The notes under the pieces were generated by a model. That model did not search any database. It was given only the letters and a program-made list of their open reading frames with translations, and was not told where the DNA came from. Source: Mongoliibacter sp. (GTDB lineage: Bacteria > Bacteroidota > Bacteroidia > Cytophagales > Cyclobacteriaceae). Taken from it: a stretch of 57,100 nt of DNA. Each line of letters starts with the position of its first letter. Position 1 is the first letter of the stretch. Below, one piece after another: positions 1-9,256 of this stretch. The stretch covers positions 1 to 57,100 of the forward strand of contig NZ_REBN01000176.1 of assembly GCF_007692705.1 (NCBI RefSeq), in the 5' to 3' direction. Both the position numbers and the translations under genes were made by a program.

Positions 1-235
1 AGAGGGAAAAACTTGAGGATAGAATTATACAATAAATCAATAAGGCTTTTTTCACACTTGTGTTTATGATTATTTGGTCATCTGATTTCTTGTCAGTATC
101 CGCAATAGCTAATGCCTGTTCTTATACAATATCTACAAATATCAATTAGTATCGAATGAATAAGCGTAATTAGTATTTACATCAATACGGGTCTTGTCAC
201 AGATAAACATATACGGTTTTATACCTTAAAGCAGA
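1..235. other. Gene-free 3' flank
   Basis: No convincing reading frame, tRNA or strong hairpin is visible. The stretch is AT-rich and lies downstream of the last gene of the minus-strand cluster that ends at 236. Any gene further left lies outside the window. Confidence 0.5.
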
Positions 236-1825
236 TTAACTCCTGAATCTCGGCTCTATCCATATCAGGCTTAAGGTAAACAATAGCAATAAAAACCAAA
301 GCCAATCCGGAACAAACTCCTTTGCTTTCGCCTGGCTTCTCAATTCCTCAGAAAGACTTCTTCTTTCTTTTAAAAACTCAAACATCAAACTGTTCTTATA
401 TACTGATGTAAAGTCTCCAGAAGACTCTACATATATTTTAATTCCTTCTTCAGTCTCTTGCCAGCCTTCTTGATCTGAAATAAACTGGAATTTGAATAAA
501 CCATCATTTATTGGATCTCTTACCCAATTTTTTTCAAGTTCTATTTCCTCTAATGAATCTGTGTAGTAATATAAAGCAGTTGACTGCCCCTGGAAAATAG
601 GATAAGTTATAAAATGGAAGCTTTGGTCCATTGGGGACAACTGTTCCAAAATTGGCTCCCATATTTTTGCATAAGCTAGGCTATCTCCTGCAAACTGTAA
701 TTCATAACTGCTTTCCATCAACCCAACCCCAACGGAATAACCATCCATAATTTCAAATGCGGAAGAGAATAGGCTATCCTGATTATTTCTAAGTAAAAAC
801 TCGTATGGGAAAACGTTGACTCCTTGTTCTACTTCCAAAGAAATATCCCCTACTTTATTCAGCTCAAAACCAGTATTTAACTTTCTGTTAAGATTGAAAA
901 TATCCTGCTCAGGATTAGAAAGGTTAAATAAAAACAATCCTGAATAAACAGTCCCAATATCAGCTGCATTCAAATTAACCAATTGACTGGGATCTATAAA
1001 CAGTATGGGCTTCCTTCCATTTTCAACTTCTGATACAATCCTGGAATCTTTACTCACTTGAATACTTTGATTCGACCGGTCTCCTCTTTTTATAAGATAA
1101 TCTCTGAGAACCCTTGACTCTGGATTTGGAAAGCCTACCTTAATTTCAACATCTAAAGCCTCCGCCTCTTCCACATAAAATCTCATTTCCCCTACTTTTT
1201 CATTATCAATGAAAATCCCCAATTCATTTTCACCCAAAATCAAAGCTGGAAAATGTAAATCTACCATTCCCTCTTGATTCAATTCTTGGCTAGCCAGTAC
1301 TTCTTCGGAAAGCTTAACTTGAAGTTTTCCAGCAGCGCCAAATAATTTACCTTTTAAATGTTGTCGCTGCCCGTATCTTAAAATGCCTTTCCAGTTTACG
1401 GCTTCAAAATACCTTTCAGCATTGGTATTGGGAGTCCAATCTAAATCCACCATGGGAATGGCAAGCAAATCCTCTTTAGTGTAGTCTTGGCCATATAATT
1501 TTACCCGATTCGCAGCGCCGATTTTCTCTCCTGCATATAAGATTTTATCTACTCCCAATTCTTTGGCTATGTTACCAAAATCCTCTTTTTTGCTATTGCT
1601 TGGAATTAAAAGTGCAGTTTGCTCCGGTAGCTCTTTCTCCCAAAATGGCTGAACGATATACATCAGCAAAACAATAGTGAAAAAGGAATACAGTAAAGAT
1701 TTGAAAGTTTTCCGCTTGGTATTTTGGAAGAAAAAATAAGTGACTTGGGCAAAGCAAATGAGGAGTAAAGCCGAAACGACTAAATAAAAAATATATCCTT
1801 CCAAAATTGGTTCAAACTGCATCAT
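236..1825 (-). CDS. Membrane protein of unknown function, last gene of MoxR/DUF58 cluster
   Basis: About 529 residues. Two hydrophobic helices near the N-terminus (about residues 10-33 and 42-61) and one at the extreme C-terminus (WLWFLLLLFTLSLIW, followed by a short basic tail) leave a large central part, probably periplasmic. This resembles the layout of BatA/BatB-like proteins, but I see no DxSxS metal site. I chose the ATG at 1825 over an in-frame TTG at 1840 because it makes an ATGA overlap with the stop of the upstream gene, a sign of translational coupling. I do not recognise a named domain. By position it should be a membrane partner of the MoxR ATPase and DUF58 protein. Confidence is high that it is a gene and low on function. 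Confidence 0.8.
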   Translation of the reverse strand: MMQFEPILEGYIFYLVVSALLLICFAQVTYFFFQNTKRKTFKSLLYSFFTIVLLMYIVQPFWEKELPEQTALLIPSNSKKEDFGNIAKELGVDKILYAGEKIGAANRVKLYGQDYTKEDLLAIPMVDLDWTPNTNAERYFEAVNWKGILRYGQRQHLKGKLFGAAGKLQVKLSEEVLASQELNQEGMVDLHFPALILGENELGIFIDNEKVGEMRFYVEEAEALDVEIKVGFPNPESRVLRDYLIKRGDRSNQSIQVSKDSRIVSEVENGRKPILFIDPSQLVNLNAADIGTVYSGLFLFNLSNPEQDIFNLNRKLNTGFELNKVGDISLEVEQGVNVFPYEFLLRNNQDSLFSSAFEIMDGYSVGVGLMESSYELQFAGDSLAYAKIWEPILEQLSPMDQSFHFITYPIFQGQSTALYYYTDSLEEIELEKNWVRDPINDGLFKFQFISDQEGWQETEEGIKIYVESSGDFTSVYKNSLMFEFLKERRSLSEELRSQAKAKEFVPDWLWFLLLLFTLSLIWIEPRFRS

Positions 1826-4083
1826 TTGTAATTTTCCCAAAAAGACTTGGCTAGCCTTGTGTTACTGAAATCATTGGTTCGACTCCTTCTTTCCATTTGC
1901 AAAACGGCTTGCAACTGCTTTCTCAAAGACGCCATTTCTATGAGACTGAGACTACCTTGTCTCAACTTTTGAATCAACAATAAAGTATCCCAATCTTCCA
2001 AACCACTTTCACCAATCCGGAAAGCCCAAAGTTGGCCAAACCTATCCAAAACAGCTTTATCATCTTCTGATAAATCCTGCCCGGTGGTCATTCCTAATAC
2101 CTTACTTGCCAAGATTGGCAATTCAGACTGAGAAATGCTCATCTTTTTAGTATAAAGTGCATCCAAATCCTTGTCTTCACCTGTTAGGCGCTTCTCAGCT
2201 TCTTTTATTGGAGTTGGTTCAAAACCGGATTTCTTGACATAAGTCCTGGATTTCTGCTGAACTGTTTTGAGGTATTCCAATGCTTTCTCCTGAAAGGGTA
2301 AGGCCAGGTTTGGCTCAAACAGCCTCAGGTGTAATTCAGATTGCCACATTTGTTCAAGAGCCATTTTCAGCAGGTTACGGGTGGATTGCTCGTACAGGGT
2401 ATTCATTTCCTCTGAATCATGATTGTGCAAGTATTCTTCTAATAGACTGGCCAATTCATCATCTTCATCATGATCATGGTCATGGTGATCATGTGCATTT
2501 CCAGAAATTTCTTCCAACTGCTGCTTAAGCATTTCTTGGTTCTCATCATGATTTTCTCGGTATTGCTGCAATGCGGCATACCTGAATTTACTCAATGCAG
2601 GAGCACCTTCGTTTTCCCCCTCATGATCATGGTTATGGATAAAACTTTCCAGAATGTTTCGTCCCTCAGGTGAGCTCAAACTACCTCCTGGAGCACTTGA
2701 TTCAAACTCTTCTCCCAAGTACTGTCCATACCGCATCCTTAGCAATTTCTGTTCATGACCCAGCTCGTTTGATTGGCTCTGAAACTCTCGTTCACTGATC
2801 TTTCCTTTTTCTTTCAGCAGTTTTTCAGTATCAATGATAATCTGACGCTGACTTCTAAAATAATCCGGCAACACATGAATGGCCATTGACTCCAGTTGGC
2901 TATCAGATAAACCTGTCGAATCAACATATTGAATAAAGTAAGTATCCGATTTACTTATATTGGGTTCAGGCCTCTTATTATCTATAGCCAGCCAATAATA
3001 ATACAATTCATCACCTGGTTGAAAATCCATGGACTCCAAGTCCATTTGATATCCAACCATTTTCTCTTTAAAATCGGAATCAGTCAACTTAATCCTATTT
3101 TCTCTGAATTTCACATTCTCACCCCTACCCCTGGCCAAAGTAGCGACTAAATGAACCTGTTTGACCATGAAATCATCAGCTACTCTGGCAGTAAGATTTC
3201 TTTTCATTGGATCTTTTGTAAAATGATACAGGTACAACTCTTTTTCATCAGGTACAATGATAGGAGATTTGTCTCTTACAGCTTCCAACTTGTGGAATGT
3301 TGACTCAAAGACCATTGAATCCCCCGAAAAACCCTGAATTGTATACAAGCCTGATCCTTCAAGGCGATCTTCAAGAGTAAATGCATCTTCTTTTTGCTGA
3401 AATGGGACCTCAATACCCTGGGCATCTGATAAAAGTACCCTGTCCAATGAATTTGATGAAAAATTCAATTCCCACCTTATGATAGAACCTTCCAGTCCTT
3501 TGATATCCAAATCTGCCTGAGTCTTGGAACCCAAACCTGTGTAGCTGGGTGGAGAAATACTTAACTTAATTTTTGAAAGTACTATTGGCAGTTCTGATTT
3601 CTTCTCTAAGGCTTCTTTAGTTTTTATCTCGACATCACTTGAAGGTGAATTAGTTTGTGGTCCAATCAGATTTCCCATAGCAAAAATCCCTGTACTCAAT
3701 ACAAAAAAAACTGCTGCAGGAAAGATGTTTTTCCCAATCAAAACAGGAACTCTAGATTCTTTATACCGAACCTCAAGCCTTTTTAACTGTAAGATTTCGG
3801 CTAAGTTTTTTTCCTTTTTATCCAAAATAGCCAAGCTGAACTCCAAGTCAGGATATTTGAGATGGAGGAGCTGTTTTGCAGCTTGTCTATCACGTCGAAA
3901 ACCTCCAAAATACCAACCTGAAATTAAAAAAAACAGTACTGCCACACCCGTACTCAATGAAAATCTTATTCCGATTGTTGAAAAAATCAGGAAAAATCCA
4001 AGACCAATCAAAGATGCCTTGAGCAAAGCATTCAGCTGTTGCTGCAAAATTGTTTTCGATATAAGTCTTTCAAGTTTTTTCAC
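1822..4083 (-). CDS. DUF4175-like membrane protein with His/Asp-rich insert
   Basis: About 753 residues. The N-terminus (LERLISKTILQQQLNALLKA) is followed by two or three membrane helices, then a long soluble, partly helical region. This agrees with the large membrane proteins of the DUF4175 type often found beside MoxR/DUF58 genes; the family call is from general resemblance. At roughly residues 480-555 lie clusters of alternating His and acidic residues (HNHDHE; HDHHDHDHDEDDE; HNHDSEE), which look like a soft metal-binding or metal-buffering insert. The frame is open back to a TTG at 4128, but the GTG at 4083 gives a more natural N-terminus. The stop overlaps the next start (ATGA). A 91-bp or longer gap separates it from the BatA-like gene upstream, the widest junction in the lower half of the cluster. 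Confidence 0.8.
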   Translation of the reverse strand: MKKLERLISKTILQQQLNALLKASLIGLGFFLIFSTIGIRFSLSTGVAVLFFLISGWYFGGFRRDRQAAKQLLHLKYPDLEFSLAILDKKEKNLAEILQLKRLEVRYKESRVPVLIGKNIFPAAVFFVLSTGIFAMGNLIGPQTNSPSSDVEIKTKEALEKKSELPIVLSKIKLSISPPSYTGLGSKTQADLDIKGLEGSIIRWELNFSSNSLDRVLLSDAQGIEVPFQQKEDAFTLEDRLEGSGLYTIQGFSGDSMVFESTFHKLEAVRDKSPIIVPDEKELYLYHFTKDPMKRNLTARVADDFMVKQVHLVATLARGRGENVKFRENRIKLTDSDFKEKMVGYQMDLESMDFQPGDELYYYWLAIDNKRPEPNISKSDTYFIQYVDSTGLSDSQLESMAIHVLPDYFRSQRQIIIDTEKLLKEKGKISEREFQSQSNELGHEQKLLRMRYGQYLGEEFESSAPGGSLSSPEGRNILESFIHNHDHEGENEGAPALSKFRYAALQQYRENHDENQEMLKQQLEEISGNAHDHHDHDHDEDDELASLLEEYLHNHDSEEMNTLYEQSTRNLLKMALEQMWQSELHLRLFEPNLALPFQEKALEYLKTVQQKSRTYVKKSGFEPTPIKEAEKRLTGEDKDLDALYTKKMSISQSELPILASKVLGMTTGQDLSEDDKAVLDRFGQLWAFRIGESGLEDWDTLLLIQKLRQGSLSLIEMASLRKQLQAVLQMERRSRTNDFSNTRLAKSFWENYK

Positions 4084-4219
4084 CTTTTCATCATTGCATT
4101 TCAATTGCCATCTATAACCCCAAGTCAAAGGCTGGGATAGTTAACCTTTAATATAAGCTCCTGATTTGAGCTGCTTTTTTCATTATATATTCGCCATGCC
4201 TATGATCTGCATTCTAAAT

Positions 4220-5380
4220 TTATAAATTGGATTTATTGGCAACTATTCTCTCTGCTATCAATACTAACAGGAACATAACCCATATAATTTCCTGAGCATT
4301 GGCTTTCTGTGTTTGAGGAGAGAGATGATTTCCTTTTCCTACCACAAATTTCTGCTGAACTTCTTCTTTATCCATCCGGACTTCTTGTCCACTCAGATGG
4401 TGAAAATCCAAAACTGCACCAAGGATTTCCGATGGGAGTTGTTGCCTTGCTTTTAAGTCTTTTTCTCTAAAAGATCTTAGAAAATAAACATTGGGATATT
4501 GGGCATTAGTCCAGTCATAAGAAAGGTCAAATACCACCATATTTTCTTTTAGATCCTTCAAATTATCTGAAAACAGCATATCAATCTCCTCACTTTCCTT
4601 TATTTCAAAGCTTAACTCAAACACCTCTTCGATTGCTTTTAGGGCAGACAGGATTTGTTTTTCCCATTCCGAATACTGTACCTTAACCCCTACTCTCAGG
4701 TTTCCTTTTTCCAATTCATCAAAAGTAAGGTTACCGTTTTGGGAAAGTGTCAACTCATTGTCCTTATCGATAAATAAAAACTTACCTCTATGGGTCTCAA
4801 AAGCTTTTTTCGAAAAGTTTGGCTTTGCCATCTCAGCTATAAAAACCTGTGGGACGCTGTCAACCAAGTATTCTGAACGATCGAAACTACTTTTAAATCC
4901 AGTCAAATAAAGACTTATCCTCGAGCCTAGATTATCTTGCAGTGCCCTATAAAGGTTCATCTTTCCTTTCACCGATTCTAATTCAAATGATTCCAAATCA
5001 AGCAGATCCAGACCCTCATTCAGCAAAATTACCTTATCTCCATTCTCAATGGCTTGGTTCAATTCAAACCTGAATTCCTGCAACAACTCCTGATCCGGTT
5101 CTACCAAATGTACTTTTTGGACAGTACTATCTTCACTGAGGAAATCAAAAAATAACTGAACCATCAATATGACCAACAACGATATCAAAATCATTCTTAA
5201 TATCATCAAAATCCATTGTTCTAACCTTATATGCCTTATCGGTTTGTTGTCATTCTCTTCCAAAAAACGAAATGCTGCCCAATATACTTTATCACCTTTC
5301 CTGCCATTCCAAAGGTGAATCAACAAAGGCACGGAAATAGCCAAAAGACCCCAAAACATATATGGCGCGAGAAAACCCAT
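4220..5380 (-). CDS. BatA-like membrane protein (aerotolerance N-terminal domain)
   Basis: 386 residues. The N-terminus (GFLAPYMFWGLLAISVPLLIHLW) followed by a second helix at about residues 55-78 is the double-transmembrane segment characteristic of BatA-type proteins. A third helix near residues 366-380 closes the protein. The segment after the second helix (VHLVEPDQELLQEF...) sits where a von Willebrand A domain would start, but the metal-site DxSxS motif is absent, so this is a degenerate or non-metal version. Its ATG shares one nucleotide with the stop of the DUF58 gene (TGATG), so the two are probably translated in a coupled way. It is likely the membrane anchor or partner of the DUF58/MoxR pair. 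Confidence 0.85.
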   Translation of the reverse strand: MGFLAPYMFWGLLAISVPLLIHLWNGRKGDKVYWAAFRFLEENDNKPIRHIRLEQWILMILRMILISLLVILMVQLFFDFLSEDSTVQKVHLVEPDQELLQEFRFELNQAIENGDKVILLNEGLDLLDLESFELESVKGKMNLYRALQDNLGSRISLYLTGFKSSFDRSEYLVDSVPQVFIAEMAKPNFSKKAFETHRGKFLFIDKDNELTLSQNGNLTFDELEKGNLRVGVKVQYSEWEKQILSALKAIEEVFELSFEIKESEEIDMLFSDNLKDLKENMVVFDLSYDWTNAQYPNVYFLRSFREKDLKARQQLPSEILGAVLDFHHLSGQEVRMDKEEVQQKFVVGKGNHLSPQTQKANAQEIIWVMFLLVLIAERIVANKSNL

Positions 5381-6297
5381 CAGCTTAAAAACTTTTGTTT
5401 GAGTACTTTTTCTAACACCTCTGCAATCGGTTCTTCTAAACTGACCCGGTGGAGATTGACTCCCGGAAATTGTAAAGCCAAGTCCAGCCCTTTCAAATAG
5501 TCAGTCATTTTCAGGTTGTACTCCTTAACTAAATCAGAAGCATTTGCATGAATAGAATTTCCTGATTCCAGATCCACAAATCTTCTATTTCCCTCCAAAT
5601 TCATTTCTATTTCATTAGCTCCCAGTATTTGAAACAAGAGGATATTTTTCCTGGGATGGACCATAGACTTGACAATGCTAGTCCATTCATTCTCTTCCTG
5701 CAAAAAATCAGACACCATGATCACCAATTCTTTTTCCTTTGACTTTAATTCAGGAAATGTATTTACCTCAATAGGCCAATTCCCCTTAGCCTCTGCGGAC
5801 TCCAAATGATATAGTATTGCATGGAAACTTTTAGCATTGACAGAAGTCATTTGTTCCACTTTCCCATTTTTCAAAAAATACAGAGAGAGCCTGTCCTCCT
5901 GCATATAGGCTAAATAGGCAATGGAAGCCAATAAGATTTTAGCATATTTAAGCCTTTTAATGCCATCTTCCTCATAATTCATAGATCCGGAAAGATCCAA
6001 AATCAACTTGACATTGAGGTAACTGTCCACAGGAGACTCTTTGATCAGGTATTTTTCAGATCGCGCAAAAAGCTTCCAATCCAGACGTTTTAAATCATCT
6101 CCCGGTTCATAATGCCTATACTGCTCAAATTCAGCTCCCGAACCAACTCTTTTGCCAAAATGGTTTCCCTGTATCAGTTTTTCACTGATTATTTTGGCTG
6201 CCAAGCGAAGATTCTGCAGCTTGATGATTTCAAGATGTTCCTCTTTATGCTCCAATTTGCGTGGATTTGAGAATTTCAGCGATAACCTTATCCGCAT
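5380..6297 (-). CDS. DUF58 (von Willebrand A-like) protein
   Basis: 305 residues as drawn. Residues about 45-75 carry the DUF58 signature (GSGAEFEQYRHYEPGDDLKRLDW). LILDLSGSMNY at about residues 98-108 is a MIDAS-type DxSxS motif, so metal-dependent ligand binding is plausible. No membrane helix is seen, so it is probably cytoplasmic or peripheral. The ATG at 6297 makes the gene overlap the MoxR gene by 53 bp. An in-frame TTG at 6255 would shorten the overlap to 11 bp and starts nearer the conserved region, so the start is uncertain. MoxR ATPases and DUF58 proteins are known as a paired chaperone/adaptor module; the client here is unknown. Confidence 0.92.
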   Translation of the reverse strand: MRIRLSLKFSNPRKLEHKEEHLEIIKLQNLRLAAKIISEKLIQGNHFGKRVGSGAEFEQYRHYEPGDDLKRLDWKLFARSEKYLIKESPVDSYLNVKLILDLSGSMNYEEDGIKRLKYAKILLASIAYLAYMQEDRLSLYFLKNGKVEQMTSVNAKSFHAILYHLESAEAKGNWPIEVNTFPELKSKEKELVIMVSDFLQEENEWTSIVKSMVHPRKNILLFQILGANEIEMNLEGNRRFVDLESGNSIHANASDLVKEYNLKMTDYLKGLDLALQFPGVNLHRVSLEEPIAEVLEKVLKQKFLS

Positions 6298-7237
6298 TTA
6301 CCCCTTCAGCTTCTGCTCTGAAATGCATGGCCAATCTATGCCTCATAACAGGAAATACCAGTTGACTGATATCTTCAGGAGTAACAGAAAATCTTCCGTG
6401 GATAATCGCCCGTGCTTTAGCACATAAAATAAGTGCCTGACCGGCTCTGGGTCCCGCTCCCCATTCTACATAGGTTTTGACCCCTTCAATAGCAGATTCA
6501 GCAGGACGGCTTTGTCGGATCAACTGATTGATACTAATTAGGAGATTTTTGTCAATGTGTACTTGCCTGGTGAGTTCCTGTAATTTTTGGATATCATTGG
6601 CATCAAAGACCACTGCGACACTTTCTTGATACAAGCCGGTCGTTCTTTCCAGCACTTCCAATTCTTCCTGCTCTGATGGGTAACCCAATTTGATATACAA
6701 TAAAAACCTGTCCATTTGTGCTTCGGGAAGTGGGTAGGTTCCAGATTGTTCTATCGGGTTTTGGGTGGCAATAATCAAAAAGGGATTCGGTAAGGAGTAA
6801 TTCTTTCCTGCATATGTGACCTTTTTCTCCTGCATGGCTTCTAAAAGAGCCGCTTGGGTTTTGGGTGGAGTTCTATTGATTTCATCTGCCAAAACCAAAT
6901 TGGAAAAAATTGGCCCCTTATTAAATTGAAAAAAGCGCTTGCCTGTACTGTGGTCTTCTTCCAGTACCTCCGTTCCTAAAATATCTCCCGGCATCAGATC
7001 GGGAGTAAACTGAATCCTCTTGAACTGAAGATCCATTGCTTCGGATAATGTCTTGACCAAAAGGGTCTTTGCTAAGCCTGGAACGCCTTCCAACAAGCAA
7101 TGACCACCTGCAAGCAAGGTAATCAAGACTTCCTCCACAGCCTCCTGTTGTCCCACTATCACTTTGGCAATTTCCTTTTTCAAAGAAGGCAGCCTATCCA
7201 ACAAGGCCTCGTAAGCTTCTGTATTTATATTTTCCAA
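6245..7237 (-). CDS. MoxR-family AAA+ ATPase
   Basis: 330 residues, the usual length. The P-loop is GVPGLAKT (residues 51-58), Walker B is LVLADEIN (about 114-121) and sensor 1 is ATQNP (157-161), followed by the C-terminal lid with an arginine-containing PRAGQAL segment. MoxR ATPases act with VWA/DUF58 partners in folding, activation or cofactor loading of specific protein complexes. The stop lies inside the start region of the DUF58 gene, and the DUF4159 gene ends 6 bp upstream of the ATG, so it sits in the core of the operon. This is not the classical bat aerotolerance operon: the neighbours are DUF4159 and TldD/TldE, and the batB-E order is missing. Confidence 0.95.
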   Translation of the reverse strand: MENINTEAYEALLDRLPSLKKEIAKVIVGQQEAVEEVLITLLAGGHCLLEGVPGLAKTLLVKTLSEAMDLQFKRIQFTPDLMPGDILGTEVLEEDHSTGKRFFQFNKGPIFSNLVLADEINRTPPKTQAALLEAMQEKKVTYAGKNYSLPNPFLIIATQNPIEQSGTYPLPEAQMDRFLLYIKLGYPSEQEELEVLERTTGLYQESVAVVFDANDIQKLQELTRQVHIDKNLLISINQLIRQSRPAESAIEGVKTYVEWGAGPRAGQALILCAKARAIIHGRFSVTPEDISQLVFPVMRHRLAMHFRAEAEGVNADKVIAEILKSTQIGA

Positions 7238-7243
7238 AACTAT

Positions 7244-7858
7244 TTAAGTTAATGCATAAATAATGATATTGACTCCAAACTTGGTATTATCCTCTCTTAG
7301 AAAACGCTTATTTCTAAAATCATAATCCCATTCACATCCATAATCTTTATTGCTGTAAAGCACACCGATCCTTCCATTGATAATTATTGCCTTTAGGTAA
7401 TCATGGACAAGGTCGTCTCCCCAGCCATTGAGCTCGAAGGAAGTGGTCGGCGGGCCATCTTCAAATTTGAAGAAACAGTTATAGATTTCATGGTCATTGG
7501 GAATCTTTTGAAGGGCATTTTCTCCAAATATTTTGGACATCTCTTCTTCAAATGATGTGGCAAATAAGCCATCAATGTCATGGTTACAATCATCAGCAAA
7601 AAGAAAACCCCCATTTTGAATATAGGTTTTCAGGTTTTTTCTTTCATTTTCCGAAAATGAGACCAGCCTATGCCCACTGATATAGCAGAATGGAGACTTA
7701 AAGATTTCTTTACTGCCCACCTCCACAATCTTCTCCTTTTCATCTATAGGTATGGTCGTGTACTCTACCAATGAATTGAGGATATTGGATGGCATACGTT
7801 GATCGGTATCCCAATTTCCTGAATTGTACTTGAGTCTTGTGAAGAAAAAAGGCTGCAT
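7244..7858 (-). CDS. DUF4159 protein
   Basis: 204 residues, no signal peptide. The beginning (FFFTRLKYNSGNWDTD) and the core with YISGHRLVSFSENERKNL and GGFLFADDC are typical of DUF4159, whose fold resembles class I glutamine-amidotransferase or ThuA-like domains. The C-terminus has the expected pattern of a recurring GRIGVLYSNKDYGCEWDY segment. Enzymatic activity is not established for the family. It is 6 bp upstream of moxR, and DUF4159 genes often accompany MoxR/DUF58/BatA genes in Bacteroidota and Planctomycetes. A GC-rich hairpin separates it from the tldE-like gene. Confidence 0.88.
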   Translation of the reverse strand: MQPFFFTRLKYNSGNWDTDQRMPSNILNSLVEYTTIPIDEKEKIVEVGSKEIFKSPFCYISGHRLVSFSENERKNLKTYIQNGGFLFADDCNHDIDGLFATSFEEEMSKIFGENALQKIPNDHEIYNCFFKFEDGPPTTSFELNGWGDDLVHDYLKAIIINGRIGVLYSNKDYGCEWDYDFRNKRFLREDNTKFGVNIIIYALT

Positions 7859-7870
7859 ATAAGCATAAAC

Positions 7871-7900
7871 AATCCCCGAAACCCTAAGATTCCGGGGATT
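7871..7900 (-). terminator. Hairpin between tldE-like gene and DUF4159
   Basis: An 8-bp perfect stem (AATCCCCG / CGGGGATT) with a 14-nt loop lies 21 nt past the tldE-like stop and 13 nt before the DUF4159 start. On the minus strand it is followed only by GTTTATG, a weak T tract, so it may be a leaky terminator or an mRNA-processing or stability element separating two halves of the cluster rather than a full stop. Confidence 0.45.
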
Positions 7901-7920
7901 TGATTTTCAAGAGATTAAGT

Positions 7921-9237
7921 TTAAACGGCGTCAGAAAGACTTGTAAATGTAAAGTCCCTTATCTTCATGGGTGGAATAAGATTTCCTCCTGCACGTTGAG
8001 GTTTACCCATCGCTTCAATATTATTGAGCATGATAACAGGGCTTTCATTAAACCTGAAATTTTTCACTGGGAATTTGATCTGCCCATCTTCAATGTAGAA
8101 AGTACCATCCCGGGTCAAACCTGTATATAACAGTGTTTGCGGATCTACCGCTCGGATATACCAAAACCGGGTAACCAAGACACCTCTTTGGGTATTTCGG
8201 ATCATATCGGCTAGAGACTCATTCCCTCCTTCAAATATAATTCCTGTAGGTCTACCTACAGGTTCTACACCTTGCTTATCAGCCCAGTATCTGGAATAAA
8301 ACATGTTTTTCACAGCTCCGTTTTCTACCCAAGTGATTTTTTCACTTGGCAACCCTTCATTATTCCATGGTCTTCCCGGAAGTTCAGGATGCATGGGATC
8401 AGAGAATATATTCACTCTTTCATCAAATAACTTTTCACCCAACCTGGTACCTCCTCCTCTTTTACTCAAAAAACTTCTACCTTCATCGGCACTTCTTGCA
8501 TCCATATTGAAGGCAAGCAATCTCAACAAGTCATTGGCTGCTGTCGGCTCAAGAATTACCGTATATTTACCCGGCTCAATGGCCTGTGCATTAGTGGAAG
8601 CTTGTGCTTTTTGAGCTGATATTTCAGTGACATTTTTGGCATTGAGCAGGCCAGCGTCATTGAAGTCCCGAATAGCATATCCAGAGCCTGTTCCATCACT
8701 GGTCCTTACTGTAACAGAAAAATCGACTGAAGAATTTTTGTTGTATCCAAACATACCCCTGCTGTTACCCATTGCGGTAAAACCAGCAAAATCCTCCAAA
8801 TATCCCGCTGCTGTCAAGTTTCCGGTATTGGAAACTTCAATACTGTCCATTGCCGCTTTAGCCCTGTAGGTCGGATCAATATCAGCTGTTTTTTGTGAGA
8901 AATTCTTGGTTTCCGGATAATCCTGAGGGCCAAGCATGGGCATATACTCTGGGTTTTCAGGAGCAAGTTCTGCTATTTCCTCAGCTTTCTTTACAATCCT
9001 CTTCAGTGCTTCATCATCCAGTTCATTTCCAGTAGCTACACCTGATTTTTTCCCATATACCGATGTTACTGAAACGGTAATGGCATTAGATTCCCCACTG
9101 GTGTTGACTGTATTTCTTGCATACCTAATATTCCCTGTCCTGCCCCCACTTACACTGACTTGGGTTTCATCAGCGCTTGCGTATGAAAGGACTTTATCTA
9201 TAATCTGTTTTGCTTCTTCTTTTGATAAAATTGCCAT
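7921..9237 (-). CDS. TldE/PmbA-like subunit of TldD/TldE protease
   Basis: 438 residues, the usual PmbA/TldE length. The sequence has the family layout and lacks the HExxxH metal motif of TldD, which fits the non-catalytic partner that forms the active cleft. No signal peptide is seen: the N-terminus is AILSKEEAKQIIDKVLSYA. In E. coli the TldD/TldE heterodimer is a metalloprotease that degrades unfolded peptides and trims the microcin B17 precursor. The tldD-like gene is 19 bp upstream on the same strand, so the two are co-transcribed. The partner carries a Tat-type signal while this subunit does not, which raises the question of where the pair works. Confidence 0.92.
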   Translation of the reverse strand: MAILSKEEAKQIIDKVLSYASADETQVSVSGGRTGNIRYARNTVNTSGESNAITVSVTSVYGKKSGVATGNELDDEALKRIVKKAEEIAELAPENPEYMPMLGPQDYPETKNFSQKTADIDPTYRAKAAMDSIEVSNTGNLTAAGYLEDFAGFTAMGNSRGMFGYNKNSSVDFSVTVRTSDGTGSGYAIRDFNDAGLLNAKNVTEISAQKAQASTNAQAIEPGKYTVILEPTAANDLLRLLAFNMDARSADEGRSFLSKRGGGTRLGEKLFDERVNIFSDPMHPELPGRPWNNEGLPSEKITWVENGAVKNMFYSRYWADKQGVEPVGRPTGIIFEGGNESLADMIRNTQRGVLVTRFWYIRAVDPQTLLYTGLTRDGTFYIEDGQIKFPVKNFRFNESPVIMLNNIEAMGKPQRAGGNLIPPMKIRDFTFTSLSDAV

Positions 9238-9256
9238 ATTCTTTGATTTTAGGTGC

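Noticed and set aside
2280-2673. Plus-strand reading frames rich in His/Met opposite the His-rich insert
   Set aside because: They are mirror frames of the His-rich repeat of the minus-strand gene and have no start context or homology.
6245-6297. Frameshift or gene fusion between MoxR and DUF58
   Set aside because: Both frames are intact; the 53-bp overlap is explained by start choice (TTG at 6255 gives an 11-bp overlap).
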